Positions 44,914 through 53,458 of a stretch of 64,000 nt of DNA are shown one piece after another. Each line of letters starts with the position of its first letter. Position 1 is the first letter of the stretch. The DNA is taken from the NCBI GenBank assembly GCA_964503315.1, contig CAZCZL010000003.1, positions 200,120 through 264,119 of the forward strand, read 5' to 3'. A program made the position numbers and the translations under genes. Below the pieces are notes generated by a model. The model ran no database searches, was not told the origin of the DNA, and saw nothing but the letters and a program-made list of their open reading frames with translations. This DNA is from FEB-12 sp964503315. Its GTDB lineage: Bacteria; Zixibacteria; MSB-5A5; GN15; FEB-12.

Positions 44914-45510
44914 ATGAAACGAGCCGACCGCGACATTTGGACCGACTTGATCTCCGGCAAAACATCCGCCTGGAATGAGTTGATCGATAAGTATCAACCA
45001 TTGGTCTACACGGTGGCGACACGGGCGGGGCTTTCGATGGCCGACGCCGCTGACTGCTTCCAACAAACTTTTGTACTCCTCTACCAGAATCGTCAGAAGA
45101 TCTCCGACCCGACCCGTCTCTCGGCTTGGTTGGTGACTACCGCGAAAAGAGAGAGCATTCGCCTCTCCCGACAGGCTCGGGGAGTACGGGGCGCGGAAGA
45201 GTTGCCTGAGCAGATCGATGACTCTCCACTGGCGGATGAGAAAATGGAGAAGCTGGAAAGTCAGGCCCGACTTGAGATCGGGCTTGGCCAGCTTGACGAC
45301 CGATGCAAGTCACTGCTCAAGGCGCTCTTTTACTCCCCTGAGGAGTCGTCCTATGAGCAAGTAGCCAAGTCGGTCGGGATATCCTTTAACAGTCTGGGGC
45401 CGATACGGGGAAGGTGCCTTCAGCGCCTCCGGAAAATACTTGAGGATCAGGATCTTATCGATGTACGAAAGCGTCCCTCCCGTACTCTGTCGGGTGACAC
45501 AAAAGAGTAA
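44914..45510 (+). CDS. ECF-type RNA polymerase sigma factor
   Basis: 198 residues from ATG 44914. The frame is open further upstream (ATG at 44830, TTG at 44806), but the homologous region starts at DIWTDLISGKTSAWNELID and a promoter overlaps those earlier codons. Region 2 (~5-75) includes YQPLVYTVATRAGLSMADAADCFQQTFVLLYQN; region 4 (~120-180) is LDDRCKSLLKALFYSPEESSYEQVAKSVGISFNSLGPIRGRCLQRLRKIL, a clear helix-turn-helix. No region 1 or 3 is present, as in ECF factors. It should direct polymerase to its own promoter set, probably including this unit. The next gene, 16 bases on, carries an anti-sigma-like zinc motif. Confidence 0.9.
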   Translation: MKRADRDIWTDLISGKTSAWNELIDKYQPLVYTVATRAGLSMADAADCFQQTFVLLYQNRQKISDPTRLSAWLVTTAKRESIRLSRQARGVRGAEELPEQIDDSPLADEKMEKLESQARLEIGLGQLDDRCKSLLKALFYSPEESSYEQVAKSVGISFNSLGPIRGRCLQRLRKILEDQDLIDVRKRPSRTLSGDTKE

Positions 45511-45526
45511 CCTGTAGGAAAAGAGC

Positions 45527-46099
45527 ATGGAACAGCATCCGACCAGACAAGAACTTATCAAGGCGGCCCAGACAAAGCGGAGTCGTCTTATCGGCCATAT
45601 AGACCAGTGCGAAGATTGCCGGGCGTTGTTTGAACTCTTTCGCGACTTTCCGGTGACGGGTGAAATCGAACTTGCGGAAGCTCCCGCGGGCTGGATAGCC
45701 AAGGCCAAAGAGATAGCGAATGCCTCGGGCGCTTGGGCGACACTGAAGGGAATCGCGGCCAAACTCTCGTTCGATTCATGGGCTCTTCCCGCCGCTGTCG
45801 GGGTTCGCAGCCAGACTGTAGAGAGAGACCGCCGGCTTCAGTTTGAGATCGGTCCGATGCATCTCGATATTCGTGCCGAACAGCAGACCAAGGTCTGGGA
45901 GTTCACGGCGCGCATCACCAGCGATCAGGTTCCGACTGATGGAATCGTGTTGACAGTTGATCGGCGCGCTGTTCCGGCCGATTCGCTAGGTTTCTACCAT
46001 TGGACCTCTCCGAAGCCACCCAAACAGATCAGGCTGAGCGCGGGTGAGATCCGACTTGACCTGCCGGAGATGACGTGGATCCAAAAGCCACAGAAGTAG
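45527..46099 (+). CDS. Soluble zinc anti-sigma-like protein (ZAS motif)
   Basis: 190 residues. The N-terminus has H24-x3-C28-x2-C31 (GHIDQCEDCRALF), the zinc-binding core of ZAS anti-sigma factors, in the gene right after an ECF sigma factor. Unlike most such proteins it has no membrane helix; the C-terminal half (~90-185) is predicted beta-rich with alternating patterns (LQFEIGPMHLDIRAEQ, WEFTARITSD, IRLSAGEIRLDLPE). I infer a cytoplasmic anti-sigma factor whose signal is internal, perhaps delivered by the CHAT protein encoded next. Its 3' end overlaps that gene by 25 bases. No database check was possible, so the role rests on motif and position. Confidence 0.75.
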   Translation: MEQHPTRQELIKAAQTKRSRLIGHIDQCEDCRALFELFRDFPVTGEIELAEAPAGWIAKAKEIANASGAWATLKGIAAKLSFDSWALPAAVGVRSQTVERDRRLQFEIGPMHLDIRAEQQTKVWEFTARITSDQVPTDGIVLTVDRRAVPADSLGFYHWTSPKPPKQIRLSAGEIRLDLPEMTWIQKPQK

Positions 46100-48804
46100 C
46101 ATCGGCCTTCGACAAGTTTCTCTCTTCGGGGGATCTTTCCGGCTTGGAGCCATCGGCACTATCCAAACTGATCGATGATCGAATGCGCCTTGAGGCGCAG
46201 CAGTCGCTCAAGCAAGCGGTGCAGATAGCCCGGCGACTGGTGAAAGTTTCGGCGGGCAAGCCATCCCCTCTCCCCTTGACTTCATATCGCGTCCTGGCGC
46301 GCATGACGCATATGTCGGCGAGGCACGCCGAAGCCGAGAGTGCATATCTCAAAGCTCGCGCGCTCACTCGGGCAGACAAATTGATCGCCGGGCGAATCGA
46401 TCGTGCCCTCATCGATGTCTACATGTATCTCGGTGATCTCCCCGAGGCGAAGCGTCGTGCCAACTCCGCGCTGCGGATATTCAAACAGGCAGACGCCACC
46501 GCAGATGTGGCGATGACCCAGGTCAATCTGGCCAACCTGCTCCATCGTCAGGACAGGCATCGTGACGCTGAGGCGATCTACGCGCAGGCCGAAGAATACT
46601 TTCGAGGCGCAGGCGATGAGTTGTCGGTGGCTCGCTGTCAGTACAATCGGGCTAACACGCTAGTCCAGCTCTTTGATTTCGCGGCCGCCGAACCTCTCTA
46701 TATCTCATCGCGGGATATCTACCTCAAGCACTCATTCTCCCTGGACGCGACGGATGCTCGATATGGACTCGCCTGGATGGCGATGTTACGCGGGCAGTTT
46801 CATATCGCGCTGATGGAACTTGCCGAGTGTGAATCAGCCTATCGCCATTTCGGACAGCCGAAAGGCGCGGCAGTCTGCGAATTGGATCGCGCCGAGGTGT
46901 ATTTGGGATTGAATTTGCTGTCTGACGCATATGAAACAGCCAAAAGCGCAGAAGCACAATTCAAGAATATGGATCATCGATACGAAGGGGCCAAGGCCTC
47001 GCTCTTTCGCGCTAAAGCGGCGTTCGGTCTCGGTTTGATCAAGGACGCCGAAAGTGCCTTGGACAGAGCCATGATCGGTTTTGAGGCCGAGAAGAACTTG
47101 GGTTTCCTGGGAGCCTCTTATCTTTTGGGTTCGCAGTTGGCCAAGGATAAGCCATCTCGCGCGAATATTCTTCGCCACGCTCGTGAAAGTTTCATTAAGG
47201 CGCAACTCCCACTCTGGGAAGCGGTCTGCGATCTGCACACGTTATCCGAGACGCCCAATCATACCCGAGCACAAGCCCGTCTGACGATGAATGCAGCAGT
47301 AAAGGAAGTGCCGCATCTCTTCGCACACTGGCAGACAGTGGAAGGTGATATTGCCATCAGCAAAGGGAACGAGAGGCAGGCGATAATTCACTGGCAACAG
47401 GCCGCGGATAGGCTGGATGCAGTACGCGCGCAATTGCCTCCCCTCGAATTCCGGAATAAGTACGGGACTGACGTTACCTCTCCTCACCTCAAGCTCATTG
47501 AGTCGGAGTTGTGGCGGTCGGAAGAACGGGCGGCGGCCTGGTCTGAACGCTATAAGACGGCCGGGGTCTGGGCGCCACTTTCTGAACTGAGTCCAAGCCA
47601 TGACCAGCGCCGTCGCGCCGAGCAAAGCTTGATCGACCTTGCCTCGCAGGTCGCCGCGCTTTCACGACAGATCGGAAGGAGCGGCGGCGAACGTGGATCG
47701 CTTACCGTCGAAGCCCACCGCAGTGTCGCCCGCCTCCAGAAACAGGTCAGGCTGGAGATGGCCGCGACCGAGCGCGCGGCGGTTGGCGGTGTTGATTCAA
47801 TCGAACAGATCATCGAACAGACTCGCGCTGTCTCACGCGAGCTGCCGGTCGTACAGTTTCATCTGTCGGCGGATAGAATACTCGCGTTCGTTCATCAGGC
47901 AGGCTCATGCCGGATAGTCACGATACCTAATGGTCGATCGCTGCTCAGAGAATCGATGCGCCAATGGCGGTTTATTCTGGAGACTGAACTGCTGGCCGAT
48001 CATCTTTCGGCGAAAAGCAAGATGGCCGCGGAGGAACAGTTTTTCGCAAGTCTGGGTGAACACCTCTGGAATCCGCTGGGAATCAGCGAAAAAGCGAAGA
48101 AGATACTGATTATTCCGGAAGGTGACCTGGCCAATTTGCCGTGGCAGGCAATGATCGTCTCCGGAAAAAGCCTTATGGAGCGCCACCAGTTTGTCCTCGC
48201 CCCCAGCCTTCGGCACTTCATACACGCGCGGAATATCGCGGTGCGCGCGAAGACGATAGAACTTTTCGAAGGAGCCTCGGACGACCTGCCGATGGTCAGC
48301 CATGAACTTCAGGGGCTGGCCGAGCGTTCTCCATCTACGAGCAGGATGCATCGCGGGGCGACCCGCGCGGACTGGCCATCGGAAGGCGAGTCCTGGATCT
48401 GGCATTACTCCGGTCATGCACACTTGCGACCGGACAATCCGTTTTACTCGTCGTTGCAGCTTGTGGACGGACCAATGTTTGCGGCCGATTTCAGATTAAG
48501 AGAAGCTCAGGTCGGACTGGTGACCCTGGCGGCGTGCCGTTCGGGGCAACAGGTCGCGCTTCCCGGTGAAGAATCGACCGGACTGGTCAGGTCTCTCCTT
48601 GAGATGGGGGCTCGCAATGTGATCGCAGGTTATTGGCCGGTGTCGGATCGTTCCACCGCACTCTGGATGAATCGATTTTACGAGCGATATATCGACGGAG
48701 AAACACTGTTACAATCGGCTCGCGACGCGGCGCTGGCAGTTCGTGAGACCTATCCATCGGCGTACCACTGGGCGGCTTTCGCGGTCCATGGCGCAGGAGC
48801 ATAA
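46075..48804 (+). CDS. TPR-CHAT caspase-like protease
   Basis: 909 residues, no signal peptide. TPR-like helical repeats cover about 60-430 (ADVAMTQVNLANLLHRQDRHRDAEAIYAQAEEYF and others). A linker with coiled-coil character (~480-570) leads to the CHAT domain (~600-909). CHAT is a C14-clan cysteine protease fold: the dyad is H781 in HYSGHAHL and C821 in TLAACRSG, and GLVRSLLEMGARNVIAGYWPVSD is the usual next block. Both catalytic residues are present. The GTG start at 46075 lies inside the ZAS gene (25-base overlap) and has GGAG five bases upstream, so the two are translationally coupled. It probably cuts a specific partner when the TPR part senses a signal. No CRISPR or Cas gene is nearby. 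Confidence 0.92.
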   Translation: MDPKATEVASAFDKFLSSGDLSGLEPSALSKLIDDRMRLEAQQSLKQAVQIARRLVKVSAGKPSPLPLTSYRVLARMTHMSARHAEAESAYLKARALTRADKLIAGRIDRALIDVYMYLGDLPEAKRRANSALRIFKQADATADVAMTQVNLANLLHRQDRHRDAEAIYAQAEEYFRGAGDELSVARCQYNRANTLVQLFDFAAAEPLYISSRDIYLKHSFSLDATDARYGLAWMAMLRGQFHIALMELAECESAYRHFGQPKGAAVCELDRAEVYLGLNLLSDAYETAKSAEAQFKNMDHRYEGAKASLFRAKAAFGLGLIKDAESALDRAMIGFEAEKNLGFLGASYLLGSQLAKDKPSRANILRHARESFIKAQLPLWEAVCDLHTLSETPNHTRAQARLTMNAAVKEVPHLFAHWQTVEGDIAISKGNERQAIIHWQQAADRLDAVRAQLPPLEFRNKYGTDVTSPHLKLIESELWRSEERAAAWSERYKTAGVWAPLSELSPSHDQRRRAEQSLIDLASQVAALSRQIGRSGGERGSLTVEAHRSVARLQKQVRLEMAATERAAVGGVDSIEQIIEQTRAVSRELPVVQFHLSADRILAFVHQAGSCRIVTIPNGRSLLRESMRQWRFILETELLADHLSAKSKMAAEEQFFASLGEHLWNPLGISEKAKKILIIPEGDLANLPWQAMIVSGKSLMERHQFVLAPSLRHFIHARNIAVRAKTIELFEGASDDLPMVSHELQGLAERSPSTSRMHRGATRADWPSEGESWIWHYSGHAHLRPDNPFYSSLQLVDGPMFAADFRLREAQVGLVTLAACRSGQQVALPGEESTGLVRSLLEMGARNVIAGYWPVSDRSTALWMNRFYERYIDGETLLQSARDAALAVRETYPSAYHWAAFAVHGAGA

Positions 48805-48814
48805 GGAAACAGCC

Positions 48815-50218
48815 ATGAAATATCACCTCACCTTGAAAACCCTAGTATGCCTCGCCATAATGATGCTACTGCCGGTGGCAGCATCAGCTGGCAGCACCGG
48901 CGACTTCGTCGAAGGGGAAATGGTTTGTCAGGTCGCCGTCGGGTACACGATAGATTCAATCAATGCTCAGTACGGAACAACCTTTGGGCGATATCTCAGC
49001 CATATTTCGGCATATTTGCTCTATACGCTTCCGGGGCAGGACGCGGAAAGTCTCGCGGCGGTGATCGCAACCAATCCGGATGTCATCTATTGTACCGCAA
49101 ATTATCTGCTGGACGCGCCGGAGGCAGTACAATCCAGCCAGCCGTTTCTTGACGCAGTGCCGACCAAGGATCCCATGACTCAGCCGGCGGCCACTACGCT
49201 GAGATTGCCGGAGGTCCAGGCCGCTACGACGGGTACGGGGGTAAATGTCGGTGTGATCGATGTCGGTATCCAGTTGACCAATCCGACGCTGGCTCCAAGT
49301 GTGACCTCAGGGTTTGATTATGTGGCCAATGACACACTGGCCAATGATGAGCCGGGTGGAATTGCTTCGGGACACGGAACGTTTGTTGCCGGAGTGGTCA
49401 ACTTGGTCGCGCCGGACGCTAATCTTGTTTCCTACCGGGTGCTTGACACGACGGGACGCGGAAACGGGTTTACTATTGCGGAGGCGGTTCTCGACGCGGT
49501 CGAACAGGGATGCAAAGTGATTAACCTGAGCATAGTGATGAGCGGGAAGCACGATGTTCTGGATGCCGCCATAGAGTATGCACGGATTAATAATGTCATG
49601 GTGATAGCCGCGGCAGGAAATGATTCATCGGAAGTGGAGCTTTTCCCGGCCCTTGATTCGTACGTGCTGTCCGTTGCGTCACTTGATTCAAATGACCAGA
49701 AGTCTGCCTTCTCAAATTATAATGGCAAAGTAGATATCTGCGCGCCCGGTCGCCAGATTTACGCGCCCTTCCTGGATTCCGCGTATGCCTGGTGGGATGG
49801 GACCAGCTTTGCGGCACCATTTGTCGCCGCGACAGCCGCGCTGATCTATTCCGTGAAACCATCGGCGACCTGGGAGGAAGTGCGCGACGCTCTCCTTCTG
49901 ACAGCGGTGAATGTCGACTCGCTCAATCCCGCATATGTCGGCAAACTTGGGGAGGGACGAATCGACCCGTTGGCCGCGGTGCAATCGATGCAGGTGGGAT
50001 GCTGTGTCGGCACACGCGGGAACGTTGATGAGATTGGAGGAGTCGATCTCTCCGATCTGTCGCGCCTGATCGCCTACCTCACGGTCAGCGGGACCACACT
50101 TCCTTGCGCAGACGAAGCGAATGTGGACGGGCAGGGGAATGTCGACCTGACCGATCTTGCGATGCTGATCGCCTATGTGGTTGGCGAGCCGGTTACTTTC
50201 GGCCCCTGCTCCAACTAA
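48815..50218 (+). CDS. Secreted S8 subtilisin-like protease with dockerin-like tail
   Basis: 467 residues from ATG 48815, chosen because AAGGA precedes it, a signal peptide follows (ending AASAG) and it starts 10 bases after the CHAT stop. A propeptide-like stretch precedes the S8 domain with D149 (GVIDVG), H187 (SGHGTFVAG) and S331 (GTSFAAPF), the full catalytic triad, plus the oxyanion Asn in VIAAAGNDS. The last ~70 residues are the dockerin-like tail (CCVGTRGNVDEIGGVDLSDLSRLIAYLT ... ANVDGQGNVDLTDLAMLIAYVVG ... C), shared with the protein at 26005. It is an extracellular or surface endopeptidase and the final gene of the four-gene unit. Confidence 0.93.
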   Translation: MKYHLTLKTLVCLAIMMLLPVAASAGSTGDFVEGEMVCQVAVGYTIDSINAQYGTTFGRYLSHISAYLLYTLPGQDAESLAAVIATNPDVIYCTANYLLDAPEAVQSSQPFLDAVPTKDPMTQPAATTLRLPEVQAATTGTGVNVGVIDVGIQLTNPTLAPSVTSGFDYVANDTLANDEPGGIASGHGTFVAGVVNLVAPDANLVSYRVLDTTGRGNGFTIAEAVLDAVEQGCKVINLSIVMSGKHDVLDAAIEYARINNVMVIAAAGNDSSEVELFPALDSYVLSVASLDSNDQKSAFSNYNGKVDICAPGRQIYAPFLDSAYAWWDGTSFAAPFVAATAALIYSVKPSATWEEVRDALLLTAVNVDSLNPAYVGKLGEGRIDPLAAVQSMQVGCCVGTRGNVDEIGGVDLSDLSRLIAYLTVSGTTLPCADEANVDGQGNVDLTDLAMLIAYVVGEPVTFGPCSN

Positions 50219-50243
50219 CCTGAGAACGTTTTCTGCTTGTTCC

Positions 50244-50273
50244 AAGCGGCTATCTCTGAGGCAGCCGCTTTTC
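50244..50273 (+). terminator. Terminator of the sigma/CHAT/subtilase unit
   Basis: A perfect 8-bp stem (AAGCGGCT 50244-50251, AGCCGCTT 50263-50270), 11-base loop, followed by TTTT starting within the stem end. It lies 25 bases after the subtilase stop. Confidence 0.8.
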
Positions 50274-50418
50274 CATTACAATTGGACTTGCCGGTCTCTT
50301 CTCGCCTGTTTACCTTTACAAAATGCGGTCACACCGTGGTCACATATCTGCCCGGCAATCTCCGGCAATCAATTCATTCAACATACATTATCTCATAGTG
50401 CATAAGGAAAGAGGAACT

Positions 50419-51939
50419 ATGCGAAGACTCGTTACCGTCTGTCTCGCGTTAGTGTTGCTTGCCTCGGTGGTGCATGCAGCAACCGGCGAGATCCAACTGG
50501 ACGTGAAAAAGAAAGTGCTGGCTAATGGCATGCGCGTCCTGGTGCTGGAGAATCCCTCGGCACCCGTCTTTTCAACCATCATTCGTTTTAACACCGGCTC
50601 AGTGGACGAGGAACCCGGGATGACCGGCGTTTCGCACCTGCTGGAACATATGCTGTTCAAGGGGACCAAAGTGATCGGCACGAGCAACTATGCCGCCGAG
50701 GTACCCTTGATGAAGCAGATCGATTCGCTCGCGGCACTCATGAAGGCCGAGCAGGTCGCTCTTTCAGACCCGCTCAAGACGCAGGATTCAGCCCGCTATT
50801 TCGCGCTGAAGAAACAGATAGCCGATGTACAGGCGATCCAGAAGAAGTATGTGATCAAGGATGAGCTCTGGGGGACCTATCTCTCCAGCGGCGGCAGCGG
50901 CTTGAATGCCTCGACCGGCAACGATGGCACGCAGTACTATGTGTCGCTCCCCAAGAACTGCCTCGAACTCTGGATGTATCTTGAATCCGACCGTCTCGAG
51001 AACCTGGTCCTTCGCGAATTCTACTCAGAACGCGATGTGGTGATGGAAGAACGCCGCATGCGGACCGAAAACGAATCGTTTGGCAGGCTAGATGAGGCAC
51101 TGAGCGCGGCAATGTTCTGGGCATCGGGCTATCATTGGCCGGTGGTCGGCTGGATGAGCGACCTGATGACGGTCAGCCGTGAGCAGGTCGAGCAGTATTT
51201 CCGCTCACACTATTCTCCCGCCAACGCTGTCGCGGTGATTGTCGGTGACGTTAAGGCGGACGACGTGTTTGCCATGGCGGACAAGTATTTCGCGAAGATC
51301 CCATCGCTCCCCGCTCCAAAGCCTGTGGTCAGCCGCGATGCCGAGCAGGCGGGTGAACGGCGAGTCGAAGTCGAAATGGACGCCAACCCACAAGCGTTCA
51401 TTGGCTGGAATATACCGCAGATAGGACATCCGGATGGCGCGGCGCTGGAAGCGATCGCCACCATCCTCTCCGGCGGACGGACCAGCCGTTTTTATAAAGC
51501 GATCCGCGAGAAGAAACTTGGGAATGCCAACGCCATGGGCGGAGCATCCCGGTTCCCCGGCGCCTTCAATGTGACGATCACGCCATTCGGCAATCACACG
51601 ATCGTCGAACTGGAAGAAGCGGTTTACGCCGAGATAGAGAAGCTCAAGACCGAACCGGTTTCGGCCTGGGAATTGGAGAAAATGCGGAATCAGGTCGATG
51701 CTTCGCTGATCCGCTCGATGGAGTCTAACAACGGTCTGGCGTTTCGCCTGGCGAACAGCGAAAGCATCACGGGTGACTGGCAGTATTTCCTGAAAAGCCG
51801 CGAAGAGCTCAAGAAAGTCACTGCCGACGATATCATGCGCGTGGCCAATAAGTACCTGACCAAATCGAATCGAACGGTCGCTTTCATCACGAAAGTAGCC
51901 AAGCCATCGAGCGCTCAACGTCCCGGGAAGCAGAGCTGA
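50419..51939 (+). CDS. M16 zinc protease, active subunit
   Basis: 506 residues from ATG 50419, set by AGAGGA just upstream and by the signal peptide that begins there (ending VVHAA). The N-terminal half has the M16 zinc motif H73-LL-E76-H77 (SHLLEHMLFKGT) and the further Glu in SERDVVMEERR. A Lys/Gln-rich insertion (~95-150) separates the two, as in many bacterial insulinase-like proteins. The C-terminal half keeps ILSGGRTSRFYKAIREKKLG. It degrades peptides in the periplasm or outside. It lies 13 bases from a second M16 gene that lacks the zinc site, so a heterodimer is likely. Confidence 0.93.
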   Translation: MRRLVTVCLALVLLASVVHAATGEIQLDVKKKVLANGMRVLVLENPSAPVFSTIIRFNTGSVDEEPGMTGVSHLLEHMLFKGTKVIGTSNYAAEVPLMKQIDSLAALMKAEQVALSDPLKTQDSARYFALKKQIADVQAIQKKYVIKDELWGTYLSSGGSGLNASTGNDGTQYYVSLPKNCLELWMYLESDRLENLVLREFYSERDVVMEERRMRTENESFGRLDEALSAAMFWASGYHWPVVGWMSDLMTVSREQVEQYFRSHYSPANAVAVIVGDVKADDVFAMADKYFAKIPSLPAPKPVVSRDAEQAGERRVEVEMDANPQAFIGWNIPQIGHPDGAALEAIATILSGGRTSRFYKAIREKKLGNANAMGGASRFPGAFNVTITPFGNHTIVELEEAVYAEIEKLKTEPVSAWELEKMRNQVDASLIRSMESNNGLAFRLANSESITGDWQYFLKSREELKKVTADDIMRVANKYLTKSNRTVAFITKVAKPSSAQRPGKQS

Positions 51940-51952
51940 AAAGGAGCAGAAC

Positions 51953-53404
51953 GTGAAATACATATATGCAATGTTGATGATCCTTCTTTTGGCCACGCTC
52001 GCCATTGGTGAGACGCCCGCGGCCAAATCAGAAGGCTCGAAGATGATCGCCAAATTGACCGGCAAGGCCGGTGATTTCAATATTCCAAAGGTCGGTGTAG
52101 ATGTTGAACGAGAGGTGCTTGATAACGGCATGATCGTTTACCTCTACGAAAACCATCGGCTCCCGGTCTTCAACCTCACCACTATGGTGCGGTGCGGCAG
52201 CGTATATGATCCCGCCGACAAAAACGGACTTTCCCAGTTGGTTGGGACCGTCATGCGGACGGGCGGCACGACTACCATCACCGGTGATTCTCTCAATATG
52301 CTGATGGAGTTCGCGGGTGGTTCTCTGGAGACACGCATCGGCGATGAAATGGGTTCGGCAAATCTCAGCGTCCTGTCCAAGGATATGATGATGGGGCTGA
52401 AGCTCTGGGCCGATCTGATGCGCAATCCTGCGTTTCCCGCGGATAAGCTTGAGCTTGCCAAAGTTGACATTCGCAACTCGATCAAGCGCCGTAACGATGA
52501 ACCGGGCGGTGTGACCACTCGCTATTTCAACCAACTTATCTATGGCGACCATCCCAATGGCCGTATCCTTGAGTGGGCAACGGTGAAAGGGATCACGCCG
52601 GAAGACATGATGGCTTATCACAAGAAGTACTTCGTCCCCAATAACATCATCATTGGCGTGACCGGTGACTTTAAGCGCGATGAGCTGTTGGCGCAACTCA
52701 ACGCCTTGACAGGCGACTGGGCTAAAGCAGAGGCACTACCTCCCCCGCCCCCTGAAGTGAAATTCAACGCCAATCCCGGCGTCTTTGAAGTGGTCAAGGA
52801 TATCAACCAGGCGGTCATCCGGATCGGCGAACTGGGTATCAAACGGGACAACCCGGACCGGTACGCCATCGGCCTGATGAATTATATACTTGGTGGCGGG
52901 TCATTTACGTCGCGACTCACTTCGCGGGTTCGCTCCGACGAAGGCTTAGCTTATCGCACGGGCTCGGCATTCGATATCGACAGCCGTGATTATGGCGTTT
53001 TTTACGCGCATTGTCAGACAAAGTCGGCAACCACGTACAAGGCGACCAAGATAATCATGGAAGAGATCGCCAAGATCCGCGCTGAGGGTGTCACCAATGA
53101 GGAGTTGACCGACGCAAAGAATGCCGCGATCAATCGGTTCGTCTTCAATTTCGACACGAGCGGAAAGATCGTGCAGAATCTGATGTCGCTTGAATTCAAC
53201 GGACTTCCGGCGGATTATTATGAAAACTACGCGGCCAATGTCGCCAAGGTGACTCTGGCCGATGTCAAGACTGCCGCCCAGAAGTACCTTAACACCGACC
53301 AGTTAACCTTTGTGGTGGTCGGCAAGCCGGAGACATTCGATAAACCGTTAGATGAATTTGGCAAGGTCGTGACGATCGAGCTGGCGGACCCGGTCCTCGA
53401 GTAA
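51953..53404 (+). CDS. M16 protease homolog, inactive partner subunit
   Basis: 483 residues, exported (signal peptide ~1-20). It has the M16 fold but the zinc site is gone: where the partner has SHLLEHMLFKGT this has GLSQLVGTVMRTGGT, with neither His nor Glu retained. The C-terminal substrate-handling segment is intact (LGGGSFTSRLTSRVRSDEGLAYRTGS, the R/Y pair region). This is the normal division of labour in M16B heterodimers, one chain catalytic and one binding substrate. The GTG start at 51953 is supported by AAGGAG eight bases upstream, and the genes are 13 bases apart. A terminator follows. Confidence 0.92.
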   Translation: MKYIYAMLMILLLATLAIGETPAAKSEGSKMIAKLTGKAGDFNIPKVGVDVEREVLDNGMIVYLYENHRLPVFNLTTMVRCGSVYDPADKNGLSQLVGTVMRTGGTTTITGDSLNMLMEFAGGSLETRIGDEMGSANLSVLSKDMMMGLKLWADLMRNPAFPADKLELAKVDIRNSIKRRNDEPGGVTTRYFNQLIYGDHPNGRILEWATVKGITPEDMMAYHKKYFVPNNIIIGVTGDFKRDELLAQLNALTGDWAKAEALPPPPPEVKFNANPGVFEVVKDINQAVIRIGELGIKRDNPDRYAIGLMNYILGGGSFTSRLTSRVRSDEGLAYRTGSAFDIDSRDYGVFYAHCQTKSATTYKATKIIMEEIAKIRAEGVTNEELTDAKNAAINRFVFNFDTSGKIVQNLMSLEFNGLPADYYENYAANVAKVTLADVKTAAQKYLNTDQLTFVVVGKPETFDKPLDEFGKVVTIELADPVLE

Positions 53405-53426
53405 AAGAGAACTGTTTTTACGACTC

Positions 53427-53458
53427 AAGCCCGCTCCGCAGAGGCGCGGGCTTTTTTA
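53427..53458 (+). terminator. Terminator of the M16 pair
   Basis: An 8-bp stem (AAGCCCGC 53427-53434 with GCGGGCTT 53446-53453) and a run of six T. The stop codon of the opposite VanZ gene lies in the T tract. Confidence 0.88.

Noticed and set aside
46075..48804. TPR-CHAT protein as a type III-E CRISPR (Craspase-like) component
   Set aside because: No cas gene or CRISPR array in the window; neighbours are a sigma factor, a ZAS-like protein and a subtilase.
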